Counted from the first letter of the stretch, positions 24,394-33,585 are shown. The stretch: 64,000 nucleotides of DNA from G965276765 sp965276765 (GCA_965276765.1 OZ255627.1:4526001-4590000), one strand, 5' to 3'. Numbers and translations are program-made. The notes: generated by a model not told the origin, from the sequence alone.

Positions 24394-25203
24394 CTACTCC
24401 GGCTCTGTGTCGGGCTCGGCGTGCTCCGCAGACGCCGACTCCGCATCCGAGGCCTCGAAGCGCCACGGTGCATCTTCGGATGTCCACAGTCGCCGGCGAC
24501 CTCCCGGCCGGTCGAGGTCACCGTCGTCGTAGGCGGCGTCGCCCGGCCAGACGAGCGCCGTGCCGTGCCCGGCTGTCGGCCTGGCGATGTGGGTCTCGAA
24601 GCGCCCCGGCGTGCCGTTTCTCGCGTGAGCAATGGCGTCGGGCACGCTGGCATGGCCGGCCAGCTGCGAGAGGGTCATCCATGTCGGTGGGGCCAGGGGC
24701 AACGTCCCGGCCTCCCGCTGAGCCATGGCGGCATCGGGGGTGACCCATCGGTGCTCGTCGACCTCGGCTCGGTCGACGACAATGGCCTGTCCCGGGGCCA
24801 CCCCGGCCACAAAGAACCAGGTCGAGAAGCGACGGGCCGCCTCGGGCGGGGGGATCCAGTACGAGTGCACCTCGAGGTCCTCGGGGCGCAGGCGCAGCGC
24901 CGCCTCCTCTTCCGCCTCCCTCACGGCGGCGTGACGAGCGACCTGGACCTCGGCCTGCGGGCTCGTGTCTCCCGGCGCCACCCCGGCGGCATCGAAGTCC
25001 TGCGGCTCGACCTTGCCTCCCGGAAAGACCCACAGCCCACCGAAGGCACCTCCTCGCTGGCGTCTGAGCAACAGCACCTCGGGGCCGTCCCCGCCGTCGC
25101 GCAGCGCCACCACGGTGGCGGCCGGCGTCGCCGGGTTGTCCTCGGGGGCGGCGGTGGACCAGCGGCCGTCGGCGGCGGACAGATCGGGGGTGAGGTCACT
25201 CAT
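24394..25203 (-). CDS. NUDIX hydrolase with split Nudix box (NUDT19-like)
   Basis: 269 residues. The box starts with FPGGKVEPQDFD and ends with AVREAEEEAALRL, separated by an insert of about 25 residues, the layout of the NUDT19 (CoA/acyl-CoA diphosphatase) branch. The fold also shows WWF-type segments such as RRFSTWFFVAGVAPG and VDEHRWVTPDAAM. The C-terminus is acidic and low in complexity. It cleaves a nucleoside-diphosphate compound, and by analogy CoA esters are candidates. It is the first gene of a two-gene unit with marR. Confidence 0.8.
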   Translation of the reverse strand: MSDLTPDLSAADGRWSTAAPEDNPATPAATVVALRDGGDGPEVLLLRRQRGGAFGGLWVFPGGKVEPQDFDAAGVAPGDTSPQAEVQVARHAAVREAEEEAALRLRPEDLEVHSYWIPPPEAARRFSTWFFVAGVAPGQAIVVDRAEVDEHRWVTPDAAMAQREAGTLPLAPPTWMTLSQLAGHASVPDAIAHARNGTPGRFETHIARPTAGHGTALVWPGDAAYDDGDLDRPGGRRRLWTSEDAPWRFEASDAESASAEHAEPDTEPE

Positions 25204-25307
25204 TGCCGGCGGGGCTCCTCGTTCATGGTGACCGCCGCATTTCGGCGGACGGCAGTATCCAACGGCGGCTGTCCGCCATCGGGTCGCGGCGCATCATCTT
25301 GGCAGGG

Positions 25308-26024
25308 TCAGGCCTCGGGCAGCGCCACGGCTGCCAGCTCGGCCAGCTCGGAGACCGTTTCCCGGTCCAACCGCCCGGTCCTGCGCCCCCGACGCAGATG
25401 GGAAATAAGCGTCTCGGCGGGCAAGACGAGGACGCCATCGCAGCGGCGGCCCCGACGGGGAAGGCCGACGCCGTGGACAACAACGAGCGGCCGCACATCG
25501 ACCCCGAGGCGGTCGGCGACGACCGACGCCTCCCAGGAGACCGGTCCGGTATCGAGCCGGTGCTCGCCGACCCGCACCGAGCGCCATCCGGCCCGCACCG
25601 GCACCCGGTAAGCCTTGGAGTCGAGCACCCACACCCCGCGCCGGCCGATGACAAGGTGATCGACATTGGCCCGGCTCCCGGGGACCCGCCGGTCGTGCAG
25701 CACGGCCCATCGGCGCGGGGACAGACGGTCGAGCACGGCAGCGGTCGCCTCCTCCCCCGCCGCTCCCCGCCGCCAGCGGTCCGGATCGCGCTGCGGCCGG
25801 CGCCACAAGGCGACGACGCAGCACGCCACCGTCGCCCCCGCCGCGATCAGTCGGGCGTGCGACCCCGCCGTCCCTGCGACCCCGACGGTGGCCGCGACCA
25901 GGCCGCCAAGCAACCAGAATGCCACCTCGATGCGCCGCCGTCGCACCGCCCGGTCGGCCTCGTGGCCCGCCTGCGAGGCCGAGTGCCCCGGGGTACCCCA
26001 CCTCGTGGGAGCGCGGTTCGGCAC
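25308..26024 (-). CDS. NERD-domain membrane protein
   Basis: 238 residues. Two adjacent hydrophobic stretches (FWLLGGLVAATVGVAG, LIAAGATVACCVVAL) are followed by a cytoplasmic NERD (nuclease-related) domain. The domain begins with RGAAGEEATAAVLDRL and has the NVDHLVIGRRGVWVLDSKAY core, comparable with the D-x-K strand of restriction-fold nucleases. NERD proteins are thought to process nucleic acids, but direct activity is seldom shown. It diverges from sbcD across 53 bp, so proximity to DNA-end enzymes may be meaningful. Confidence 0.8.
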   Translation of the reverse strand: MPNRAPTRWGTPGHSASQAGHEADRAVRRRRIEVAFWLLGGLVAATVGVAGTAGSHARLIAAGATVACCVVALWRRPQRDPDRWRRGAAGEEATAAVLDRLSPRRWAVLHDRRVPGSRANVDHLVIGRRGVWVLDSKAYRVPVRAGWRSVRVGEHRLDTGPVSWEASVVADRLGVDVRPLVVVHGVGLPRRGRRCDGVLVLPAETLISHLRRGRRTGRLDRETVSELAELAAVALPEA

Positions 26025-26077
26025 GGGTCAAAGTTACATCAGTGGTATTTGTCTTATGGCTCTGGTTGGCTGGAGGC

Positions 26078-27193
26078 ATGCGAGTGGCAGCCATCGGCGA
26101 CGCCCACCTCGGTCGGTCGTACTATCCGTTCACGACCGACGGAGGCGTCAATCAGCGGGAGTGGGACTTCGAGCGGTCGTTCGAGGCCGCCGTCGACCTG
26201 GCCCTCGACCAGCGCCCCGATCTGATCTGCTGGCTGGGCGACGTCTTCGACCATCCCCGTCCGACCTACCGCTCCTACCGGGTGGTCCAGCGGGCGCTGA
26301 CCAAGCTGCGCGACCACAGCGTCCCGGCCGTGATCATCAGCGGCAACCATGACACGCCCCGCCTGCCGGGGACGGGGAGCCCGTACTCGAGCCTGGCCGA
26401 CACGTTCCCCGAGATGCATTTCGCCCATCGGCTCACCTACGAGCGCTTCGAGCTCCCCGATCTCGTCGTCCACGCCGTCCCCCAGATGCTCAACGTGGAG
26501 GCCGCACTCGAGGGTCTGGACGAGGCGGCCAGGTCCCGCAGCGGCGACAAGACCAACCTGCTGCTCACCCACCCCCGGCTCACCCAGTTGCAGCCCAAGC
26601 ACGCCGACATCAACGAGATCGAGGTCGATGCCAGCCGCCTCCAATCCGATCTGGTCCTGCTCGGCCATTACCACACCTTCGCCCGCGTCGATGCCGGCAT
26701 GTGGTACGCCGGGTCGACCGACAGCTTCCAGTTCTCCGACGAGCCCGAGCGGGCGAAGGGGATCGTCGTGCTCGATACCGAGACCGGCGAGTGCCGCCAC
26801 GTTCCGATCGCCGGCACCAGGCCCCTCGTGACCCTCGAGCCGGTGTACGCCATCGGCCTCTCCCCCGCCGAGCTGCGCAGCCGGGTCCTGGAGCGGGCGG
26901 CCGGGGCCCCGGAGCGATCGGTGGCCCGCCTGTACCTCGAAGGAGTCGATCCCCAGGCCTACAGGATGCTCGACCTGCAAGAGGTCCGTGAGGCCGCGAG
27001 CGGGGCGCTCTTTCTCAAACTCGAACCCCAGTTCATCGCGGTGGCGACCGCAAGCGAGCTGCCCAGTGTCGACACGATCGGCGGGCAGTGGGATGGGTAC
27101 CTCGAGGGTCAGGATCTCAACGGCCTCGACCGCGACCGGGTCAGGGTGCTCGGCCACGACTACCTGCGCGACGCCATCGAGGCGGCCGGCTAG
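26078..27193 (+). CDS. sbcD: SbcD/Mre11-type exonuclease subunit
   Basis: 371 residues. Metallophosphoesterase motifs appear in order: IGDAHLG (D8, H10), WLGDVFDHPRP, ISGNHDTPRLPG, LLTHPRL and LLGHYHTF. The di-manganese site is complete. SbcD forms the nuclease core of the SbcCD complex that cuts hairpins, protein-blocked ends and breaks. ATG 26078 is chosen because the first metal motif starts six residues later. Its TAG stop is immediately followed by the GTG of sbcC. Confidence 0.93.
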   Translation: MRVAAIGDAHLGRSYYPFTTDGGVNQREWDFERSFEAAVDLALDQRPDLICWLGDVFDHPRPTYRSYRVVQRALTKLRDHSVPAVIISGNHDTPRLPGTGSPYSSLADTFPEMHFAHRLTYERFELPDLVVHAVPQMLNVEAALEGLDEAARSRSGDKTNLLLTHPRLTQLQPKHADINEIEVDASRLQSDLVLLGHYHTFARVDAGMWYAGSTDSFQFSDEPERAKGIVVLDTETGECRHVPIAGTRPLVTLEPVYAIGLSPAELRSRVLERAAGAPERSVARLYLEGVDPQAYRMLDLQEVREAASGALFLKLEPQFIAVATASELPSVDTIGGQWDGYLEGQDLNGLDRDRVRVLGHDYLRDAIEAAG

Positions 27194-29515
27194 GTGCTCG
27201 TCACCCGCATCTACCTCCGCAACTTCCGGGTCTACGAGGACGAGCTCGACCTGGCCATTCCCCCCGGTCTCGTGGGCATCCACGGGCCCAACGGGGCCGG
27301 CAAGTCCGCCCTCCTCGAGGCCATCACCTTCACGTTGTGGGGAAAGGCCAGAACCGGTCGTGAGGAGATTCGGTCTTCGGGCGTGGGCGGGGAGTGCGTC
27401 ACCGAGGTCGAGTTCGAGCACGAAGGTCATCTCTATCTCGTCCGGCGCTCCTTGAGCGGCATCTCCTCCACCATGCGCGCCGAGGCGCATTGCGACGGGC
27501 TGGTCATGGCGGAGGGAGCCAACGACACCCGCAGGTACGTGCATTCCGTGCTCGGGATGGACGACCTGGCGTTCAAGGCGTCGGTCTTCGCCGAGCAGAA
27601 GCAGCTCGCCGCCTTCAGCTCGAAGGCCCCCGCCGAACGGCGCAAGCTGGTCCTCCAGCTCCTCGGCATCACACCGCTCGACGCCGCCCGCGACACGGCT
27701 CGTAAGGACGCAAGGGAGACCGAGGCCAAGCTGACGCACCTGCGCAGCGTCCTCCCCGACCTCGACCGGCTGGCGACGTCGGCCGCCGATGCCGACGCCG
27801 CCGCATCGGCGGCCGAGACCGTCGAAGCCGACGAGGCCAGGGTCGCCGCCAAGGCCATCGCCGACCAGGCCGAGGCCACGGCCGGCTTCGAGCGCCACGA
27901 CCGCATCCGCCAGGCCTATGAGGGGTTGGTGATCGAAGGCAGGGCGGCCCGCGACGCCCTCGACCGTGAGAGCAGGTCCGTCGCCGAGCTGACCGAGGAG
28001 CTCGGCCGGCTCGGCCAGGCCGCCGACCAACTCGGCGATATCGATGCCGCCGCCGGTGGCCTCGACGCCGACCGGGCTGCGCTCGATGCCGTCCGGGCTG
28101 TCCTCGACGCGCATCGCCGCCTCGACGGCGTGGAGGTCGGCGCCCCGCCCCCGGTTCCGGACGAGACCGCAAGGACCGCAGCGGCCGCTGCCGAACGAGC
28201 CGCACGCGACGCCATCGCCGGCGTCGACGGCGCTCTGGCCCAGACGGCGGGTGAGCTCGAGCGGGCCAGGCGGGCCGCCGAGCGGAGCGCTTCGCTGTCC
28301 GACGAGGAGGCGTGCCCGGTGTGCGGCCAGACCCTTGGCGCCGCTTTCGCCCAGGTGCAGGCGCACCGCCACGCCGAGGTCACCGACGCCGAATCCAGGC
28401 TGCACTCCCTCGCTGCCGACCGGGCGGGCAAGGCCGACGTCGCAGGGGCCGCGGCCGGCGCCTTGGAGGCAGCGGAACTCGTCCTCGGCGACGCCCGCAA
28501 GGCGCGCGCGACATGGGAGCAGGCGGACGCTCGTCGCGAGGCGGCGGCAACGTTGCTCGGCGAGGCCGCACGCAATCTCCGTGGGCTCGACGGGCTCGAC
28601 GCCGATCTGGTCGCCGAGACGGCGACCTCGGCCGGCGCCGCCGGTGCGGCGGCGCGGCTCACCGATCGGGTGGCCACCAAGGACGAGGCGGCCCGCCGTG
28701 CCCTCGAGCTGCGGGTCCGCCTCGAGCGTCGCCCCACCATCGAGGCATCGTTGTTCACCGCCAGAGAACGAGCGGAAGGGGCGGAGGCCAACGTGGTCGG
28801 GCTGCGTGACAAGGTTCGCACCCTGGGCTTCGATGCCACAGCCCTCGCCGAGGCCGCCGCCACTCGCGACCGGGCCGTCGAGATGGCCAGGGTCGCTGAC
28901 GTTGCGGCGCGTGAGGCCGCACTCTCGGCGGCCCGGCGACGTCAAGAGGCGCTCGGCGAGGCCAAGCGCTTGGCCGACGGGCAAGCTCAGCACGCCTTGC
29001 TCGCCGATCTCGGGGACCGTTCGAGGCATCTGGCCCGGCTCGCCGTGCTGCTCTCCGAGTTCCGCAACACGGTCGTCGCTTCGGTCGGTCCCCGCCTGGC
29101 CGCGCAGGCGGCCGAGCTCTTTGGCGAGCTCACCGACAACGAGTACGACCAACTGCAAGTCGATCCTGAGACCTACGAGCTGCAGATAAGCGATGGCGGC
29201 CACGTGTACGGCCTCGACCGGTTCTCCGGCTCCGAGATCGACCTCGCCAACCTGGCGCTTCGTGTGGCCATAAGCGAGCACGTCCGCTTCCAGTCCGGCG
29301 GTTCGGTCGGACTCCTCGTCCTCGATGAGGTCTTCGGGCCGCTCGACGAGGACCGCAAGGGGCGCATGCTGCAGGCCCTGGAGCAGTTGCGGGGCCGGTT
29401 CCGCCAGGTGCTCGTCGTCACCCACGACGACGCCATCAAGGAGCAGCTCCCCAACGCCATCGAGGTGATCAAGCTACCGGGACGCCGGGCCACCGCCAGG
29501 CTCCAGGCCGGATGA
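27194..29515 (+). CDS. sbcC: SbcC/Rad50-type ATPase subunit
   Basis: 773 residues, short for SbcC (about 1000). Walker A HGPNGAGKSALLEAI is near residue 33, and the Q-loop region FAEQKQLAAF is near residue 135. A long Ala/Glu-rich coiled coil is interrupted by the zinc hook CPVCGQ (C374, C377). A second coil follows, then the signature region RFSGSEIDLANLALRVAIS and Walker B GLLVLDEVFGPLDEDR with D-loop. The short coiled coils account for the reduced length. It bridges DNA ends and drives SbcD. Directly abutted to sbcD (0 bp between stop and start). Confidence 0.93.
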   Translation: MLVTRIYLRNFRVYEDELDLAIPPGLVGIHGPNGAGKSALLEAITFTLWGKARTGREEIRSSGVGGECVTEVEFEHEGHLYLVRRSLSGISSTMRAEAHCDGLVMAEGANDTRRYVHSVLGMDDLAFKASVFAEQKQLAAFSSKAPAERRKLVLQLLGITPLDAARDTARKDARETEAKLTHLRSVLPDLDRLATSAADADAAASAAETVEADEARVAAKAIADQAEATAGFERHDRIRQAYEGLVIEGRAARDALDRESRSVAELTEELGRLGQAADQLGDIDAAAGGLDADRAALDAVRAVLDAHRRLDGVEVGAPPPVPDETARTAAAAAERAARDAIAGVDGALAQTAGELERARRAAERSASLSDEEACPVCGQTLGAAFAQVQAHRHAEVTDAESRLHSLAADRAGKADVAGAAAGALEAAELVLGDARKARATWEQADARREAAATLLGEAARNLRGLDGLDADLVAETATSAGAAGAAARLTDRVATKDEAARRALELRVRLERRPTIEASLFTARERAEGAEANVVGLRDKVRTLGFDATALAEAAATRDRAVEMARVADVAAREAALSAARRRQEALGEAKRLADGQAQHALLADLGDRSRHLARLAVLLSEFRNTVVASVGPRLAAQAAELFGELTDNEYDQLQVDPETYELQISDGGHVYGLDRFSGSEIDLANLALRVAISEHVRFQSGGSVGLLVLDEVFGPLDEDRKGRMLQALEQLRGRFRQVLVVTHDDAIKEQLPNAIEVIKLPGRRATARLQAG

Positions 29516-29576
29516 GGCCGGCGAGCATCCGGCGCTCGATCGGCGGCCCGGGACCGGCCGCGAGTAGCGTGGCGGC

Positions 29577-29940
29577 GACGGTGAGCCGGTCAGGTGGTCG
29601 CGGCCGGACCACGATCCGGTCGAGGAAGGTCGGGACTCCGCAGGGCAGGGTGCTGGCTAGCGGCCAGTCGAGGTGACTCGCAGGAAAGTGCCACAGAAAA
29701 CAGACCGCCGATGGGGCGACCGCAAGGCCGCTCACAGGTAAGGGTGCAAAGGTGCGGTAAGAGCGCACCAGCGTCCGGGGCGACCCGGGCGGCTCGGTAA
29801 ACCCCACCCGGAGCAAGGTCGAGCGTGGGACGGCCGGCCCGGCCAATGTCCCCAGGTAGACCGCACAGATGGATGGCCACCCAACCGGATCCCGGCAACG
29901 GGCCGGTGGACAGAATCCCGCCTACGCCCGGCTCACCGTC
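29577..29940 (+). ncRNA. rnpB: RNase P RNA (bacterial type A)
   Basis: The catalytic RNA of RNase P. A perfect 13-bp P1 stem joins 29577-29589 to 29928-29940. Conserved blocks appear in order: GAGGAAGGTCGGGACTCCGC (CR-I, 29620s), GGAAAGTGCCACAGAAAACAG (CR-II, given here across 29680-29705), AAGGGTGCAAAGGTGCGGTAAGAG-type sequence (~29741-29764), CGGTAAACCCC (~29797), GAGCAAG, and near the 3' end GACCGCACAGATGGATGG and ACAGAATCCCGCCTACG. About 364 nt, a normal length for Actinobacteria. It lies between sbcC and a convergent methyltransferase. Confidence 0.96.
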
Positions 29941-29992
29941 ACCACATAACGATCTGGCCGTACTCCGAGAGCTCTTGGGACAAGAAGCCAGG

Positions 29993-30628
29993 CTACGGCT
30001 CGCAGCGGACGGCAACGACCAGGTAGCGGTCGTCGCCATCGTCGACCAGCTCGGTTTGCCAGCCCGCCTCCGCCAGGATGGCCCTGATGGCCGGCTCGGC
30101 TCTGATGTCGCCGGCGTCTGGGGTGCGGCCGTGTCGGGCGGCGAGGACGACCCGCCCGATGGGATGAAACAGTACGAGCCGGCCGCCCGCTCCGGTCACG
30201 CGCGCCAGCTCGGCCAGGCCGCCGGCCGGATCGCCGAGATGGGGGATGAGCCCCGCTGCGAACACGGCGTCGACGACGCCGTCGCGCAGCGGCAGCCGGT
30301 TGACGTCGCCCAGAACGACATCGGCCAGAGCCCGACGGCCCCGCCGGCCGGTTTCGGTCAACATCTCGGCGGTCAGGTCCACCCCGATCACCGTTCCCCC
30401 GGGGCCGACCGCGTGGCGCAGGAACGGGAGTGCCCGGCCCGTCCCGCAGGCGGCGTCGAGCGCCTTCCCTCCGACCGGTGGCGCCAGCGCCTCCACCGCG
30501 GCGGCGAAGGCCGGCCCGTCGTCGGGGAAGCGCTCCTCCCAGCGAGCCGCCCTGGCCGCGAAGAACTCGCGAGTGGCCGTCAGCTCGGCGACACGCTGCG
30601 CTCGTCCCGGCTCGGTCGTGGCATCCAT
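29993..30628 (-). CDS. class I SAM-dependent methyltransferase
   Basis: 211 residues. Motif I is ALDAACGTGRALPFL, and motif II VIGVDLTAEML. Post-motif elements are DVVLGDVNRLPLRDGVVDAVFAAGLIPHL and the ARVTGAGGRLVLFHPIGR strand. This is the Methyltransf_11 pattern of small-molecule methylases. ATG 30628 is preferred because the longer frame to 30880 is the antisense of the neighbouring methyltransferase. Substrate unknown. Confidence 0.85.
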   Translation of the reverse strand: MDATTEPGRAQRVAELTATREFFAARAARWEERFPDDGPAFAAAVEALAPPVGGKALDAACGTGRALPFLRHAVGPGGTVIGVDLTAEMLTETGRRGRRALADVVLGDVNRLPLRDGVVDAVFAAGLIPHLGDPAGGLAELARVTGAGGRLVLFHPIGRVVLAARHGRTPDAGDIRAEPAIRAILAEAGWQTELVDDGDDRYLVVAVRCEP

Positions 30629-30689
30629 GACCGGCAGCTTGCCATCGGTCCGTCTCAACCTCGACACTCGGTCCCATAGTCTTTGGCCG

Positions 30690-31544
30690 GTGACAGCCGT
30701 CGGATACGTGCACGGGTACTCGGACCACGAGGCCAGCCGGTTGACCGACCAGGCCGACACGCTGGCGGACCTGCTCCACGCCGGTACGACATACTCAGCC
30801 GGCAGTCGGGTCCTCGAGGTCGGCTGCGGGGTCGGCTCGCAGACAGGGCACCTGGCGACCCGGAGCCCGGCGGCCCACATCGTTGCGATCGACCACTCCG
30901 CCGGTTCGCTCGCCCAGGCCCGGGCTCGGATGGTGATTGCCGACCCCGCGGCCCAGCTGCTCGAGTGGTGTCGAGCCGACGTTTACGACCTGCCCTTCGC
31001 CGATGGTGAGTTCGACCACCTCTTCGTGTGCTTCGTCTTGGAACACCTCGCCGACCCCGAGCGAGCGCTCGTGGGTCTGCGGCGGGTGTTGCGACCGGGA
31101 GGCACCATCACGGTGATCGAGGGAGACCACGGGTCGGCGTTCTTCCACCCGGCCAGCGCCTACGCCGGCGCCGCCATCGACTGCCAGATCCGGCTCCAAG
31201 CCGCAGCCGGAGGAAATGCCCTCATCGGCCGCCAACTCCAGCCGTTGCTTTCGGCCTCCGGATATGGCGACGTGACCGTCCGCCCCCGGACCGTGTACGC
31301 CGACCGGACCCGGCCGTCACTCGTCGGCGGCTTCACCCGGAACACTTTCATCGCCATGATCGAGTCCGTCGGCGACGAGGCACGCGCTGCCGGCCTCACG
31401 AACCAGGAAGATTGGGATCGGGGCATCGCCGACCTTCGCAAAACGGCAGACGAAGGCGGGACCTTCCACTACACGTTCTTCAAGGCTGTCGCGACCAACC
31501 CATCCCCTTGCGTGGAGCAGCGGTGGAGCGGCTCGAGGCCATAG
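30690..31544 (+). CDS. class I SAM-dependent methyltransferase (UbiE-like)
   Basis: 284 residues. SAM-binding loop VLEVGCGVGSQTGHLA, then IVAIDHSAGSLAQAR, DVYDLPFADGEFDHLFVCFVLEHL and RRVLRPGGTITVIEGDHG. The C-terminal ~130 residues include GGNALIGRQLQPLLSASGY, seen in many actinobacterial methylases near secondary-metabolism or cofactor genes. It diverges from the other methyltransferase and its 3' end overlaps the next gene by 22 bp. Substrate not predictable. Confidence 0.85.
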   Translation: MTAVGYVHGYSDHEASRLTDQADTLADLLHAGTTYSAGSRVLEVGCGVGSQTGHLATRSPAAHIVAIDHSAGSLAQARARMVIADPAAQLLEWCRADVYDLPFADGEFDHLFVCFVLEHLADPERALVGLRRVLRPGGTITVIEGDHGSAFFHPASAYAGAAIDCQIRLQAAAGGNALIGRQLQPLLSASGYGDVTVRPRTVYADRTRPSLVGGFTRNTFIAMIESVGDEARAAGLTNQEDWDRGIADLRKTADEGGTFHYTFFKAVATNPSPCVEQRWSGSRP

Positions 31545-32359
31545 CGGACGAGCTGTACGGGCTCGCTCCCGACGAGTTCGTCGCCGCCCGCACCGCCCGG
31601 GTCGCCGAGCTGCGCCAAACCGGGGACAGCGAGCTGGCGGCGGCCGTCAAGGCCCTCGGCCGGCCAACCACGGCGGCCTGGCTGGCCAACCGGCTGGTAA
31701 GGGAACGTCGAAACGATGTCGGACGGTTGCTCGACCTTGGCGCCTCGATGCGCGAAGCGCAGGCCCGATTGGCCGGCGAGGACCTCCGCCAGCTCTCACG
31801 CCAGCGCCACGAGATCGTCAGAGCCCTCGGTGTCGAGGCCAGGAAGCTGGCCGTCGACACGGGCACGCCGATAAGCAAGGACGTCGAGCGCCAGCTCGGT
31901 TCCACGTTGGAAGCGGCGCTCGTCGATGACGCAGGAAGTGACGCCCTCAGGGCCGGGCACCTGAAGAAGGCGCTGCAGTTCAGCGGGTTTGCCGCGAGCG
32001 ACATGGCGGATGCCGTTGCCGCGCCGCTCGCCCCCCGCCCGGCGGCTGATCGGGCCGGTAAGGCGAAGGCCGAGGCCGAGGAGGCGCTGGGGACGGCGGA
32101 GCGGGATGCCGCGCAAGCGCAGCACCTGGCGGAGGAGCGCAAAGGAATCCTCGAGGAGACCAGGGCTCGCCATCAGCGGCTGGATCGATCGGTGAAAGAT
32201 CTCGAGGACCGGCTCGACGAGCTCCGAAGCGAGATGGCCGAGGCAGCCGAACAGGTGCGGGCTGCGCAGGAGGCGAGCGATCAAGCGGACCGGGCCACCG
32301 AGACGGCCGGGGAGCGGGTGGCGAAGGAGCAGGGACGCGTCGACCGGCTGCGGAGCTGA
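31523..32359 (+). CDS. conserved actinobacterial coiled-coil protein, function unknown
   Basis: 278 residues, not matched to a named family. The N-terminal half is helical, with the recognisable stretch AAAVKALGRPTTAAWLANRLVRE that recurs in actinobacterial hypothetical proteins. From about residue 175 the protein is a long heptad-like coiled coil rich in Glu, Ala, Arg and Gln (EEALGTAERDAAQAQHLAEE onwards). No signal peptide, membrane segment or catalytic motif is visible. The GTG at 31523 overlaps the methyltransferase end. A structural or DNA-associated role is possible but unsupported. Confidence 0.6.
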   Translation: MERLEAIADELYGLAPDEFVAARTARVAELRQTGDSELAAAVKALGRPTTAAWLANRLVRERRNDVGRLLDLGASMREAQARLAGEDLRQLSRQRHEIVRALGVEARKLAVDTGTPISKDVERQLGSTLEAALVDDAGSDALRAGHLKKALQFSGFAASDMADAVAAPLAPRPAADRAGKAKAEAEEALGTAERDAAQAQHLAEERKGILEETRARHQRLDRSVKDLEDRLDELRSEMAEAAEQVRAAQEASDQADRATETAGERVAKEQGRVDRLRS

Positions 32360-32424
32360 GCGATGAGTTCCGCCTCGTCGCTTCGTCTTCACACCGCATG
32401 CAACGTCTGCACGCGAGGAGGCCC

Positions 32425-33165
32425 ATGACCCTGCCCGACATCGTTGACCGTGACCAATGGCAACAGGCCCGCATCGCCCTGCTGGCCGAGGAAAAGGCGA
32501 TGACCAAGGCTCGCGACGCCCTGAGCAGCAAGCGACGGCTGCTGCCCATGGTACGCATCGAGAAGGACTACCGCTTCGAAGGGCCCACGGGGCCGCTGAG
32601 CCTGCTCGATCTCTTCGACGGCCGCCGCCAGCTAATCATCCAACACTTCATGTTCGACCCGGCGTGGGAGGACGGCTGTCCGAGTTGCACCGCCGCTTCC
32701 GACGAGATCTCCCCCGGACTCCTCGCCCACCTCCGCGCTCGGGATACCGAGCTCGCCGTTGTGTCGCGAGCCCCGCTCGACAGGCTGGAGCGCTACAAGC
32801 GGCGGCAGGGCTGGGACTTTCCCTGGTACTCGTCGCATGGGAGCGACTTCAACTACGACTTCCACGTCAGCCTCGATCCGACCGTGGCACCGGTCGAGTT
32901 CAACTTCAAGACCGCCGACGAGTTCGTGGCCATGGGCATGAGCTGGATCGTGGAAGGCCCGAGCGAGCAGCCCGGCCACAGCACGTTCCTCGCCGTCGAC
33001 GGTGAGGTCTTTCACACCTACTCGTCGTTCGCGCGCGGGAGCGAGTGGCTCGGTGGCTCCTACGCCTTTCTCGACCTCACCGCCCTCGGACGCCAGGAGG
33101 ACTGGGAGGAGCCCAAGGGTCGCGCCGTCAGCGCCCACACCGCCGTCCCCGACTTCTCGACCTGA
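32425..33165 (+). CDS. DUF899 family thioredoxin-like protein
   Basis: 246 residues. It begins with EEKAMTKARDALSSKRRLLPMV and then has DLFDGRRQLIIQHFMFDPAWEDGCPSCTAASD, the conserved DUF899 core with a CPSC pair in a thioredoxin-like position. GWDFPWYSSHGSDFNYDF and VFHTYSSFARGSE follow. Members may be peroxiredoxin or dithiol-disulfide relatives, but no reaction is established. ATG 32425 gives the usual family start; an earlier ATG at 32398 would add nine residues. Confidence 0.85.
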   Translation: MTLPDIVDRDQWQQARIALLAEEKAMTKARDALSSKRRLLPMVRIEKDYRFEGPTGPLSLLDLFDGRRQLIIQHFMFDPAWEDGCPSCTAASDEISPGLLAHLRARDTELAVVSRAPLDRLERYKRRQGWDFPWYSSHGSDFNYDFHVSLDPTVAPVEFNFKTADEFVAMGMSWIVEGPSEQPGHSTFLAVDGEVFHTYSSFARGSEWLGGSYAFLDLTALGRQEDWEEPKGRAVSAHTAVPDFST

Positions 33166-33177
33166 CGCCGCCGGTCC

Positions 33178-33534
33178 CTAGCGCCGGGCCAACCGCCGCT
33201 CCCCGCTCGCGCCCGGCTGGTACTCAAGGCCATAGTGCTCGAAGAGGGCCGGCTCCTGCTCTGCCGCCAGCTCGCCGTCGGTGTCGATCTCGAGGGCGTC
33301 CTTGACCTGCTTCTTCGGGTACGCCACCCGCAGGTACGACGGCCCGACCGTGGCCCGGTCGAGCGGGACGAAGGTCAGGCGGTGCCGCCCGACCATCCCG
33401 ATCTTTACGGTCGCGAACGCCGGCAGGTCGCTGCTGGTGTCCACATAGACCGCTTCGAGCTGCCCGATCTTGTCGCCCCCGGGATCGACCACGTCATGCT
33501 CACGCCAGTCTCGGATGTTGTCAGCCTCGAACAT
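33178..33534 (-). CDS. PRC-barrel domain protein
   Basis: 118 residues. MFEADNIRDWREHDVVDPGGDKIGQ opens a PRC-barrel domain of the sort found in photosystem H subunits and RimM. TFVPLDRATVGPSYLRVAYPKKQVKDAL and the acidic linker to ALFEHYGLEY follow, the arrangement seen in stress-associated stand-alone PRC proteins. ATG 33534 is preferred to the track start 17 codons earlier because it matches the family N-terminus. Convergent with the DUF899 gene. Confidence 0.8.
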   Translation of the reverse strand: MFEADNIRDWREHDVVDPGGDKIGQLEAVYVDTSSDLPAFATVKIGMVGRHRLTFVPLDRATVGPSYLRVAYPKKQVKDALEIDTDGELAAEQEPALFEHYGLEYQPGASGERRLARR

Positions 33535-33585
33535 CTTCCCATGGTCCCCCACCCGGCCCACCCGGCGCAATCGGCACTCACCCAC

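Noticed and set aside
26054..29425. 1123-codon minus-strand frame opposite sbcD-sbcC
   Set aside because: No recognisable domain. Its length follows from the high GC and from the repeated codon use of the SbcC coiled coil.
29594..29800. Small protein-coding frames in the sbcC-methyltransferase gap
   Set aside because: The region is fully explained by RNase P RNA with its P1 stem and conserved blocks.
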